Assembly: GCA_936432065.2 (NCBI GenBank)
Contig: OW386287.2
Span: 73,651,804 to 73,715,803 of the forward strand
Direction of reading: 5' to 3'
Length of the DNA stretch: 64,000 nt
DNA from: Rutpela maculata
Lineage: Eukaryota; Arthropoda; Insecta; Coleoptera; Cerambycidae
A program made the position numbers and the translations under genes. Positions within the stretch are counted from its first letter, which is position 1, and the number at the start of each line of letters is the position of its first letter. Of the stretch, positions 45,867 to 56,076 are shown piece after piece. The notes beneath the pieces were generated by a model. That model saw only the letters and a list, made by a program, of their open reading frames with translations, ran no database searches and was not told the origin of the DNA.

Positions 45867-48253
45867 AAACGCGACTACTAATCTCAATGAACATAAATGT
45901 AAATAAGAAGTTTCAGATTTGTTATAAACATACTAAATATGTCAGGACAGACAAATTTGATTTAAACGTTATTCCTATAGTAATGCAATTTATATTAATA
46001 ATTGGTATGAAAAAAAAAAACAATCAGCTTAGGCCATTTTTTTAAATCCTATACATATTACTATATGTGTATTGTGCCGTCAGAAGAAAAAAAACTTAAT
46101 GATATGCTTTATTCTTTTGGCTATGGTTATTCCTACGATGAATACGGTCATTTTTAACGTCTTTAGCTAGTCACGTATTAGTAAAAACTAGTGACGACAT
46201 TTTTATACCACCTGGAGTTCCTCCAGTAAGTTCTGAAGAAAACAGTTACATTCATAGCATCGATAATTTTGATCAAAACGAAGACATGCTAGAAGGGAAA
46301 AATCCCACTTGGCATAGTATTATTTAAAAAAGAGAACAGCCTATTTACACAAGCATATTTAGATCGTCTATCCAATTTTAACCGATTTTAACCCTTCCAG
46401 TTTACATGAAAACAAAAATATAGTTATGTACAAAAATCCAACTAATCGTTCAGAGCCTCTACGAGTTAGTGAAAGCATGGCAAATAATTGTTTTGATTAT
46501 ATGGTTACCTCTGACACTTAATGGAAAACTTTACTAGCTGGCATAAGTTTAACAATGACGTATCTGAAAATCAGTTAATCTCTGTCTGATACCTGTTATT
46601 TTCTATTTATTAACGCTCCACCCGCGTTGTATGACACCATATATAATGGATTATTACAACTAATATCATATTATTCAATTTGATTTGTTAATTTTATCAT
46701 CTTACAATAAAGGAAAATTATTCTAAAGCTTTTGTTACGGCCACTGATGGAAGCATTGCGCGATTTATGGCGAACGCGGGATGTACCGGGAACGAGAGGG
46801 GAAGCCTCACGATTTCGCCGCCGCAGTGCGCTTCGTTGCGTTTAAAAGGCTGTACCGCTTTTATTTACAGAGCTAGACCCAGCATTAATTGAGACAAAAT
46901 GAAGTCTATGAAATTTGGCAGTTTTTGGTGAAAAAAACATTCGAATAGCTCAATACATAAGCGAGTTACAACGAGTTAGAGCTTTCAAAAAAATTGACAA
47001 TTTGTGTACCATCTAAATTAACGTCAATTTTCTAATGTTAAAGTTATTATTTTTGTAATAAATTATACATCAAATTAAAGAGAATCGTTTGTACTATAAA
47101 ACTAAAAAAAATATATATAATTTTATCTTTTTTCGTTTGAAAGTTATTCGTGGTTGAATTTGAATTTTGTTATTTTCATTTTTTTTTGTGTTTTTCTTGT
47201 AACTTCAGTCTCGACCAATGGAGAGTGTCGTCAAACGTGATTTCCTATGTAAAAAAACCTGCTGAATAAAATGAAATAGGTTTTATTTGGTTATACCTCG
47301 GTATTGGGTTAGTGAACGCCAGCTATCCGACGTACTATTAGAACTGTCGACGCTGACGTAGTAGTACTGGCGGTTTCATTTTTTTACTATTTATATAAAG
47401 AAGGGCTAAAGAGTTTAAATATACAGTTTGGGGCTAATATATATTTTAGGGTATCAAAGGTGCATGAGATAGCACAAAAACTAGGAGAAAGCAAGTATGA
47501 TGCATTACGAGGTTTCCACTCCCTGACGGGATGTAATACCGTTTCCTTTTTTTTCTCGAAAAGGAAAAATGACTGCTTAGAAGATATGGACGACATATCC
47601 AGAAGTAACAGAAGTTTTCACGTTCATTTCGAAACCTCAAGAAAATATTCCTGATAAAATTTTAAACTTATTCCAACGGTTTGTTGTTTTAATGTACAGC
47701 AATACTTCTGCCTGCACTGAAATAAATCAGGTACGAAAGGAACTGTTTACTTCCAAGAACAGGACAACGTGTCGCCCCTTCAAAAGATACTTTGGTGCAA
47801 CACATTTTACTTCCGAGGTGAGCACATTTGGGGATAGTCTCTGACATCAAATTTGATTTTGCGTGTCCGAAAATGTTTGGGTGCCAAAATGGTCAACACT
47901 TCCGGAAGTATCTAAAGTCCTTAGAAAATTAATTCAATGTAGTTACAAAAAAGGATACATTGAAACCAAATGTGGTTGTAAAAAATTCGGCTTGTAATGC
48001 ACGTTACTTTGCACAAATTGTAAAGGAGAATTCAACTAACTTAAAAAAGGTATGTAGTCTAAATAAAAAAATCTTCACCTATTTTTATTAAATTATTTTT
48101 AGGTTGAAAAATAATGTGTCTTCAGTTTCTCGTAAAGGAATACTCAACAAGAACATTATAATTATTGCTTTAGATTGTAAAATATACATAAAATCATTTT
48201 TTCTTCAAGCGTATTAAAATGTTTAAATTATGTCACCAAAAACAGAAGTAGAA

Positions 48254-48405
48254 GTAGGACATTGTTTTACTAGTAACAAAATGTTAGTACCGAACGCCAC
48301 CGTAGTGGACATTGTTTTACTAGTAACATAATGTTAGTTCCGAAAGCGCCGCCGTAGTGGGTATTGTTTTACTAGTAACATAATGTTAATACCGAAAGCC
48401 ACCGG
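48254..48405. repeat. Tandem repeat, ~50-bp unit, three copies
   Basis: Each unit contains ATTGTTTTACTAGTAACA, ATGTTA and CCGAA in order, starting at about 48260, 48310 and 48362. Unit ends vary in a GCC/ACC-rich part (GCCACC, GCGCCGCC, GCCACCGGTGGC). Confidence 0.85.
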
Positions 48406-48499
48406 TGGCGCGCTATCCACTAGCCACTTGTCATATTATGTCAACATGTAAGACTGTAGTTTGAATATTTGTACATTTATGATAAATAAATGAATTTTT

Positions 48500-48650
48500 G
48501 CATTTTAATACGCTTGAAGAAAAAATAGTATATATTACACGGAGTAGAACGCCTTTTTTTGTGTTTCGCCCAGTGGGCTCAACACAAAAAAAGAGTGCGT
48601 TCTACTCTTAGTAATATAATATACTATTATAGTATTTTTCCGTGTAGCGG
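48500..48650. mobile_element. Hairpin element around 48575
   Basis: GGAGTAGAACGCC...TTTTTGTGT is mirrored by ACACAAAAAAAGAGTGCGTTCTACTC, and TATATTAC/GTAATATA extend the stem. The arms are about 55 bp with a loop holding CGCCCAGTGGGC. ATTTTAATACGCTTGAAGAA at its left edge occurs inverted near 48205, so a larger inverted pair may exist. Confidence 0.55.
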
Positions 48651-51149
48651 CTTTATTTTTAGTGTTAGGTAAATATATAGCATACAGTTTCTTTATTCAA
48701 ATTTTAATGTAAAATATTTTTCTTAACAATATTTTTCTGTAACAGTAATTATCTAGTTGAAAAACTTGTAAACTTTTAAATTATAAATAAAAAGTAACTT
48801 TTTTATATTGTTCTATCTACCACCTTTATTTTTAGCTTAAGGTAAAAAAGTTGCATTAAACTTTTAACCTCCCCACAATAAAATTGTGGGAGGTTTACTA
48901 CATTTAGTCCAAAATCGAAAATTGAGATAAATATCAAATCTTTACGTTTTGAGGTCCCAGGAATCCAAAAAAGTGGTTTTTAAAAAATGTCTGTGTGTAT
49001 GTATGTTAGCACGATAGCGGCGAAATTACTAAACGGATTTAGATGAAACTTTGCATGAGGGTTTCTTTAGGGCTCCAGAAGATCTGAAAAGGTTTTGATT
49101 GAGATCGGATTACGTTTAGTGCCGTTTTGGCAAGTTGTTTATTTTATGATTACCTACTTTATGATTACTTACAATTTTTAATCGAACCATTTAAAAGCAG
49201 TAAAAATTCCAATTTCAACGATATATCACACTTGCACCCTTTCGATTTCGTTTCCGTTAAAAAAATTAAAAAGGATTCGTTATATGTGCACACATGACAG
49301 CATCCAAAAAATATTATTGGTATTATTGTTAGGGGAAAATGTATTTTGCCATCTGTCAAAAATATTTGGGTTGGTAACCTTTGTGAATTTTGATTTATAA
49401 GTTATGATACGTGACGTCACAGCTAACCTGAAAAATATATGTTTCTTAAGATTTAAGAATATTACTATTATGCCTATTATTAAAATTTCTGCCTGGTTCC
49501 CGTACTTTCAACTAAAATCTAGTACAGTGTAATGTTTATGAAGTTCTAAATACTTTGTCCTAATAAAATAGGACCCTTTTTGTAGGTTGGAAATCTAACC
49601 TGTAATTAGCTGTCTATTTTTATTAATCAACAATTAGGCAATCCAAACCACGTGACTTCCAACTTTGCGTTGCGGTCAAACATTTCTTAACAGTAGTTAA
49701 ACGTTTGTCAAAACAGTTTGTGTTTTCCGTCGGCCTGGCTAAGTATCATGAAATTTTAACAATAACAATATAGTGTTTTTTGTGGATTGTGGCAAGGCGT
49801 TTTTGATTGTTTTCAAGTAATAAACTTTATTTAATTATGCAAAGTGAGTATTTTAAGAAGTTGGTGATGGAAAATCGAGATGTAAAAACGATGGAAGCTG
49901 TTAGATCATCCCTTTTAATGCGGCTATCCATCTTTGACGTCGTTTTTTCGACAGATCATTTATATGAGGGAATTTAGAATTCACGACGGTAGAAGCTAAC
50001 CGTGTCATGATTTCCACGATGTCCCAAATCACTACTATGCACATATCAGGCATTTTTTCCAATTATAGCCAATAATATTATCACGAAAAAATCTAATAAG
50101 ACACATTAAACAATTCTTTACAAAAAACTCATATTAAAAACCTTTAAAACGCAAAACTACATGAAAAAACGCTGCACTGGTCACAAACCAACCCAAATAT
50201 TTTTGACAATGTCAAGATTCATTTTAATTGGTTTTTTAAAGGTAATAATTGTTTATAGCCGTGTTTGGATATTACGTCTGATTGATGGGATGCGTCACAA
50301 TCGTTCATTTAATGCAAATCGAGTTAACCGAGCTAAATCTGAAACGTTCGAATATTACAAAATAAAGGACTCAGACGAAGCTCGACTTGCTCGGGCCTTT
50401 TTGATCGTGCAGGAAGATTTTAATTTGACGCATACGTAGTCCGCTTGAACTGTCCATAATGCTATTGACTTGTTGAGGTTAGAGTGTCATTTTGGCTAAA
50501 TTCTGTATTATTTTTATTCGCTATTCAATGTTCTACAAAATATTCGAACCGTTATCTGTTAATACCCTTATAATATCCGGCAATTGATTAACATGCAACA
50601 TAAACAAACATGAGAGGTTATGTTTTAACAGATTGCTTGTAGTCCACTTCAGTCCATGAAATAAATGACTCCAAAGTCACGTGTAATTTATCTGTTTGCT
50701 CTGATTTCTGATGTAATATCCAAACACAGCTGATTTGGATCCACCGTGTGGGCAGGTTCCAGCCGCTTCCAGTAGCTGCCGATTTTTTTATTAAGAATTT
50801 AATTTCTTAAAAACTTTTTTTTGCAACATCAGTAGTTTAGATAGAAAGCTCGTTCTTTTAAATTTTCTAAATCGGCCGCCATCTTGAAACCGGAAGCCAT
50901 TTTGATTTGGCGCTGCTCGGAAAAGTACTCATTTTAATGACAGAAATCAGTATACCAAATTACAAAACTGTTTCACTAGTAGCCGTTTTTTTCTGAGTTG
51001 CCGCTTTACTAACATTCTTATATTCTTGCCGATGTGATTATTGAACAGAGGATACTCCAGATACTTACAATTATAGGATTATTAGATGGCATTAAAACAT
51101 GAAAAATAAATAAAAGCTGAAAGTTTACAGATTTAGTTAAGTGAACTAA

Positions 51150-51345
51150 TTGTAATATATAGATGTAAACACATCACATATAGTAGACATCCCCCCAAAT
51201 TCAAAGCCAAGATTGCTCGGAAGGGGGTTATACATTTGGAAAAACGCAGACATATATCCATATTCACCGACATTGTCAGTACCGGGACTGGGGTTTAAAC
51301 CCAGAACACGATGGACAGTGCGACCAGTATATTCGCATATATCAG
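51150..51345 (-). mobile_element. tRNA-headed SINE, family 1, decayed copy
   Basis: It matches the copy at 11098-11335 over the body (AAGGGGGTTATACATTTGGA, AAAACGCAGACATATATCC) and the B-box region (on this strand GGGTTTAAACCCC). The head is truncated and altered. The 76-codon minus-strand frame across it is an artefact. Confidence 0.7.
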
Positions 51346-54234
51346 AATAAGATCTTTTAATGGCATCACTCCACAAATGTTGAGGAACGTAATGAGTAAC
51401 ATAATTAGTGCAAGCAAGATGTATTGATTGCGATTTTGAACATTATTTATAAAATTCACATGCCGTTCACCTTTTCCAGAAATTTAATATACTTTGTGTT
51501 TTGTAGTTTTTTTATAATTAAAGAAAAAATCATCTGTCCAATAATGAAACGTGAATGACAATAACTTCTTTCTTAATAACTGCCTTTTGATTCCTTTTGT
51601 TTTTTAATAGGTATAAGTAGTAGTGCAAGGGTAACTATGTAAAAAAATTATTAGTATAAACTTTTGGTTAGAATATATTTATATCATGTTTTAAATTACC
51701 TTATATGTTTATTTTGCGTTGTTGTTTCTTGTTTCTGCATCAGGTATACCTACCTGTATATTAAATATCCAAAATTAAGACTTTATAATTTGCTCGTATT
51801 CTAGTTTTTTAGGATGAAGTTGTCAATGATGCCTAACATAAAAAATGTCAGAGTTCAGCAAAAAAAGTTGTCTCTAAAACTGATTTTACCGGTATTGACA
51901 AATATCATCCCCATGGTCTCGTTTAACTTTAGCTGCATCTCACAGAGGACTAAATTGTAATATTCGCGCGCAAAAATAAAGGGTTCAATCTAGAAGCTTG
52001 AAATCCAATAAGTAATTATTAAAAAAATATCTATTTACCCCCATTTACACCAATTTATCCCCATTTACACCTATTTATCCCCATTTACACCTATTTATCC
52101 CCCAACCCTTCAACGGAATAAGATGAAAATATAATCTAGTTCCAGATCACGTTAAAATACATACGTGTACCAAATTTCAAATCAATACATTAAACGGTTC
52201 CAGAGTAATCGTGCGCACAAAAAATAGTTACAAACAGACAAGACCGACTGACAGATATTTTTTTTTCGCTCAAACTTAAAATCTCGACGTTTCGTGATAT
52301 TCTAAGCCTATTTGAATATTAAAAAATTTCAAATTTCAAATAGGAAGAAAGTAATGGGATGAAGGGGGGGGGGGGGGGATAAAAACATAAATAAATACCT
52401 TTATATATTTTAAGAAAGTATGGTTTATTAAATACATCAACAATATTCTATAATATTTGTACAGTGTGGGCTTTAAATATAGTTTACTCGTTATCACTAT
52501 TACATGAACAATATTTGAAGGATTTGATGGCAAAAGCAATGGAAGGGATCCACTTTTACGTATCATTGGTGACAGGTTAGAAATCAGTAGATCTGAAGAC
52601 ACAAGTAACGCATGCAACAAACCTTTGTATTTGATATTAAATATAAACACTTTCCTCGTGCTGTGCTCACGATATTGTCAAAAATGTTAATTGTGTGCTT
52701 CCATTGTCTCTTCCGACAACTCCATTGACCAGAATTGTACGTATTGTTGCCGGGATGTAAAACAAGCTATAGAGATCTACGTACAGTTTTGCCGTTTCTT
52801 TAGTTTTGTAGCCAATACTTTCTCAGTAAATGCATTTATTTTGATGGAAATATCAATTTTCAATTTCTTAGAGTAGGTACTCATGTCAACCGGGATTGAC
52901 TTTCAACACTCCGAGGTTGAATAGGCCTAGAATTTCAAACAATTCTCTGCTGGAAATGGTGGATGCGCCTCTCTGAGACCAATTTTAAAAATGTTTTACC
53001 ACCCGCTACCATTTAAAATGTATATTTTCTTAAAGTACACTAAATATGCTTTCCAACGTAGTAAATGGTTACTGTTCGTAACTGTTACTTTTTATAGTAT
53101 ACTTATACTAAGTAACTAAATTTACTACGTGATATTTTTATTTTTATATGAAATAAAGTAATTAGTTTATATAAACCTATTATCTCATGGATGTATACTG
53201 ATATAAACAAACAAGATATATACCTTGAGTATCAGTTGCCATGATAAAACTTTACAGTATCACTCTAATTAAGTCGACACATTCTCTTACAGAGAACATC
53301 AACTTGCCACTAATTTTAACTAATGTTGTGGGTACTGTTGAAGCCTACTGTTTAGAGAGGATTAGCAACCGATAAGGTATTTTTGTAAAAAAAAGTAACT
53401 ATGTACGATTTTAATTTAGTCATTTGTAAACCCATTAACAGTATTGGTTTTGTGTTTAATGATTAACAAAAATTTATTTATGAGCTTGTAAATGAGTAAT
53501 TTGGCACACTGGGCGTCTGTCTGAAAATTGCGACCATCTGCAGCATTTTTATTTTTATTTATGAAAAAAATTATGCTGGTATCTTTTTTTCGTCTTTTGA
53601 GTAGGTCGAATTTAGACGACGTCTGCCGAACAAACGCGACCGTCTGCGTCAATTTTAGTTTCGTATTTTAAATATACACATCATTCTATTTCCAAAATTT
53701 GTTGCTGATATCTTTTTTGAGGTTTTAGCCGTTTTTTAGGTATTTTTGAAAACGTCTGTTTCGAAAATGCTACCACCTAGATCGTATGCCAAATCAAATT
53801 CTGAAACTATACTTCATTTTCCTAACATTTTAAACTGTGAACCGTCTTGGTATTCATTATGAGATGAACTCATGATTTTCTTCAAATTTGAAAATGTCTG
53901 TTGAGGTTCGGTGACCGATTACGAACGGCAAACGCTCGGTTACTTTTTACCCGAGTTTACTACTAGCGCTGCCTACACTCAGACCTCTCGTATCTGATTT
54001 TGCGATATTTTCGACGCGAGCTCTAGGTCTATTACAGCAGCTCTAAGTTTGAAAAATAAAGAAATTTTCGAGCTAACCTCAAAAATCTGCAGTGAAACAT
54101 AAATTTTCAAATTTTTGGGTGACTAACATATGTCACAGTGCATCAAAATTGGTAGTAAAATGTACAGCAAAGTTATGGTCTGTTCTGATGACCCTCAAAG
54201 GTCTATATTTATTATTTGTAAACGAAACTTTAAA
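51346..54234. other. No gene seen
   Basis: 2.9 kb of AT-rich DNA. It includes the 20-bp tandem repeat at 52031, a G-run at 52365-52378, and a degenerate two- to three-copy pattern near 53520-53770 around GCGACC(A/G)TCTGC and ATCTTTTTT. No recognisable frame. Confidence 0.3.
52031..52102. repeat. Tandem repeat, 20-bp unit (CCATTTACACCTATTTATCC)
   Basis: About three and a half units, the last two identical, the first with single changes. Confidence 0.9.
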
Positions 54235-54860
54235 GTTTGTAATTTTTTACTTTATGCTGATTATCTCAAGTTCCATGCTGTAATACAAACCTGTGTTGAG
54301 AAATAGATCTAAACAACTTTGCTAATTTTTGTAGAGTTAATTGTCTAACATTAAATATTGGTAAAACAAAAACCATGCAATGGACTTAAAAGTACTAAAA
54401 ACACTAGACAATAGTCTCGTTCGCAGCTTACTAGAATATTATGGTGTTATTTGGTCATCAGCTTATACCTGTCACATAAACAAAATTGGAAGAGTTCAAT
54501 CTAAATTAGTATATTTATTTATGGAAATTTAACTTTCCATACGAAAATGTGTCTCTCTGTTAGGTTGCAATTTTTAGTTAGCTTATCGAGTTTGGAAACC
54601 TGTAGAAACATCGCCGCAGTTATTTTCTTGTATTAAATTACTACATAATTACTCAGAACTCTTTTCATTAGTAAGCATTCGCATCAGTTCTAGATTCTCA
54701 CGCAGTCAACAGACATATTTCTAAAGATTTCACCATACAAACTGTGGTTTTGGTGCTTTTGTTGATCGTCTGGTCAGAACTTATTATTATTATTTTAATG
54801 ACTATCTAAAATTGGAAACTTTTAAAACCGAGTTCAGTTCTTGAGTCTGAGAGAGTAGAT
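54235..54860 (+). pseudogene. Non-LTR retrotransposon RT/C-terminal fragment (YADY lineage)
   Basis: About 54245-54380 reads LYADYLKFHAVIQTCVEK and then RVNCLTLNIGKTKTMQW, matching the RT catalytic motif and following NxLxLNxxKTK region. About 54380-54550 reads LVRSLLEYYGVIWSSAYTCH and INKIGRVQSKLVYLF, the usual C-terminal part. Sequence between the two regions is deleted and stops are frequent. As at 35215-35480, the second catalytic Asp is Tyr. Weak coding similarity fades by about 54860. Confidence 0.75.
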
Positions 54861-54919
54861 CTGAGTAGATCTTTTTTCTCTCTGTCAAGTATTATTATAC
54901 TCTTCTACTCTTCTCAAAA

Positions 54920-55190
54920 AAGAACAGTATATTGCATTTGATCGGCACATTTCTAAAACCGTAAATATCGCTCGTAGAGAAAAAAATTTCGTACCATTGT
55001 GTCAGTGAACGAATTCTGAACGACTTTCAAAATGTCCGTCTCTCCGTCCGTCACGTTTCTTGTAAGCACGATAACATAAGAAAGAAAAGTCCGATTGTAT
55101 TGAAATTTGGAAAGTAAGTTAGTGTTAGCTAGAGGAAGAACCCTATTGTTTTTGAAGAAAATCAATCAGTAAATAAGAAAATTATTAATC
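54920..55190 (-). repeat. Dispersed repeat, copy B
   Basis: Inverted relative of 23105-23400; shared blocks are CATTTCTAAAACCGTAAATA, CGTCCGTCAC and TAAGTTAGTGTTAG. Non-coding. Confidence 0.65.
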
Positions 55191-55324
55191 ATTTGATTTA
55201 TAAAAAATTGTTTTCTTAATTTTTGTCGCTTGTACTTAAATAGAAATCTTGCGAAATATCTATAAAAATCTATCTATCTAAAAATCTATAATATATATTT
55301 TTTTGCTTATACATTTTACTAATA

Positions 55325-55993
55325 AAGGGTGTTTTTTTTAGAAGTTTGTTTTTTGAATTGGCGACACTGTTTCTAGAGACAGTTAATTTAACAACTGACA
55401 GCTGATTCGTGCTCATTATGTTTTGCCATTTCACCATGAATAGACTTACGGCAGAACAACGCTTGCAAATTGTGCAAATGAGTCGATTCGCCGTCGTGCA
55501 CAGCAATTGGAGCTGTGTCCATCCACCTTATGGAAGATTTTGAGGAAAGATCTTGGTTTACGAGCTTACCTACAAGATTCAGCTCGTGCACGAAACAAAG
55601 CCGCGTGACCATCTTTTGCGTCGGACATTCGGTGAATGGGCCGAAAACAAGATTGTTCTTGATCTTCATTTTCACCAAAAAATTTTGCGTTTCCACGGTC
55701 GTGGATTATTTTCTGTGGGGATATGTGAAGTCACTAGTCTACGCCGATAAACCAGAGACATTGGACCATTTGGAAGCCAACATTAGACGAGTTATTGCCG
55801 ACATACGGCCCCAGCTGCTTGAAAAAGTGATCGAAAATTAGACTTCCAGATTGCGCTACATTCGAGCCAGCCGCGACACCCACATGCCCGAAATCATATT
55901 TAAGCACTAATGGCATAAAATTATATTTCCAATAAATTCAATACCATGGGCGTTTCATTTTAAAGTTCTATTCCTCTAAAAAAAAACACCCTT
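55325..55993 (+). mobile_element. Internally deleted mariner-like element (AAGGGTGTTTTTTT ends, TA target)
   Basis: The ends AAGGGTGTTTTTTTTAGA and its complement TCTAAAAAAAACACCCTT are preceded and followed by TA (55323-55324, 55994-55995). At 669 bp it is about half the usual length of such elements. The deleted transposase gene lies on the plus strand inside. Confidence 0.85.
55436..55910 (+). pseudogene. Mariner-like transposase, internally deleted
   Basis: Start MNRLTAEQRLQIVQM at 55436 is the usual beginning of this insect transposase group. After a deletion the sequence continues ELCPSTLWKILRKDLGLRAY and LVHETKPRDHLLRRTFGEW, loses the region around the first two catalytic Asp, and resumes DYFLWGYVKSLVYADKPETL and PQLLEKVIEN, then MPEIIFKH before the stop. 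Frameshifts occur at about 55498 and 55560. Family identification is firm from the conserved FLWGYVK...VYADKP and the C-terminus; activity is impossible. Confidence 0.85.
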
Positions 55994-56076
55994 TATATAT
56001 TTCATAATAATATATCTAATGCATTGAAATATGATTCTCGAAAGATATATATTACAGACATTCAGTTTTTGTAGTA

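Larger units (their letters stand above)
44535..46350 (+). pseudogene. EEAD/CxC-family transposon protein, N-terminal fragments (copy 2)
   Basis: Fragments in order: RKTTCLFCETTENSEKKSN and VTGIKSIINCANEGKCAIS (44535-44680), YYKICYAKYISKKKL (about 45045-45090), ENELTILDKTAGILSEAAA (45365-45425), EKKLNDMLYSFGYGYSYDEY (46088-46145), and FIPPGVPPVSS then HSIDNFDQNEDMLEGKNPT (46200-46315). These match N-terminal features I associate with this family: a CxxC plus H/C...C pair, an L..lG..iSYDe motif and a DN.D..E..l.GK motif. The link to the C-terminal fragments rests on knowledge of the family, not on overlap here. Stops and the nested repeat at 45459-45866 break it. The nuclease core is absent. 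Confidence 0.6.
43938..47249 (+). mobile_element. Element 2: long-TIR element with the N-terminal part of an EEAD/CxC-family gene
   Basis: The left arm (43938 to ~44405) and right arm (~46780 to 47249) are inverted copies. They begin CATAGGAAATCA and share GACGACACTCTCCATTGGTC, AAACTGCCAAATTT and AACGAAGC(A/G)CACT. TA flanks both sides (43936-43937, 47250-47251). The interior carries gene remnants on the plus strand and a nested repeat with a GACA microsatellite. It sits inside the MITE that split element 4, so a member of the group inserted into an older member. Confidence 0.75.
41648..47337. mobile_element. ~190-bp MITE (TAG...CTA ends, TTA duplication) split by later insertions
   Basis: The left end TAGCCCGTCGGGTAGAGCG (41648) pairs with the inverted right end TAGTACGTCGGATAGCTGG (47337). 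ACCCAATAC and TATAACCA blocks also pair further in. TTA precedes and follows (41645-41647, 47338-47340). The halves are now 41648-41732, 43919-43937 and 47250-47337. It lies between the EEAD and DAD motifs of the copy-4 gene, and the reading frame resumes immediately after it. Confidence 0.65.
41115..48045 (+). pseudogene. EEAD/CxC-family transposon protein with FEN1/XPG-like core, broken (copy 4)
   Basis: In order: CLIYDGPALVHLLLPKG (41174-), VDIVWDVYKKE...TRETRGVGK (41311-41375, another frame), LPKNWPEFLKNAENKTELF (41393-), CNQEEADTRLILH (41562-41600), then the split by insertions. After 47337: RTVDADVVVLAVSFFYYLY, FGANIYFRVSKVHEIAQKLG and LRGFHSLTGCNTVSFF in one continuous frame. A frameshift near 47575 leads to YPEVTEVFTFISKP and RFVVLMYSN...VRKELF, then a further shift to APSKDTLVQHILLP, WVPKWSTLPEVSKVLRKLIQ and C-terminal Cys motifs (CGCKKFG, CTLLCTNCKG). 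Acidic positions fit a FEN1-like active site, except that GCN replaces GCD. At least four frameshifts and several stops show it is dead. Upstream N-terminal Cys region not found. Confidence 0.85.
48046..50789. other. 3' part of element 4, no recognised gene
   Basis: It holds the tandem repeat 48254-48405, the hairpin 48500-48650, and a stem AACCTCC...GGAGGTT at about 48868-48897. A generic insect-repeat stretch (GATGAAACTTTGCATGAGGG) lies near 49040. An ATG at 49838 followed at once by AAA/GTGAGT looks like a start codon plus splice donor. A 92-codon plus-strand frame (50161-50439) with a basic middle has no motif I recognise, so I do not call it a gene. Confidence 0.3.
40667..51004 (+). mobile_element. 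Element 4: long-TIR DNA transposon with an EEAD/CxC-family gene, host to nested insertions
   Basis: The left arm (about 40667-40890) and right arm (about 50790-51004) are inverted copies, starting GCGGCAA and sharing AGTGAAACAG, TTTGTAATTTGGTATAC, GATTTCTGTCAT and GAGCAGCGC, then ATGGCGGC. The gene lies on the plus strand from about 41115 to 48045. A MITE at 41648-47337 splits it and itself carries a palindrome and element 2. Without these the element would be about 4.6 kb, close to element 1 (4.3 kb). About 2.7 kb between gene and right arm holds tandem and hairpin repeats. Confidence 0.7.

Noticed and set aside
45718..46045. Frames of 62 and 105 codons reading DRQT repeats
   Set aside because: They are translations of the (CAGA)n microsatellite and have no other content.
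48254..48405. A CRISPR-like array
   Set aside because: Units repeat head to tail with no unique spacers, and the genome is eukaryotic.
50161..50439. A 92-codon plus-strand gene inside element 4
   Set aside because: No recognisable motif and no counterpart in element 1; not supported beyond being open.
51146..51376. A 76-codon minus-strand gene
   Set aside because: It coincides with a SINE copy; the related SINE at 11098 has a different frame.
55388..55696. A minus-strand 102-codon gene
   Set aside because: The plus strand of the same DNA is a clear mariner-like transposase, so this is its shadow.
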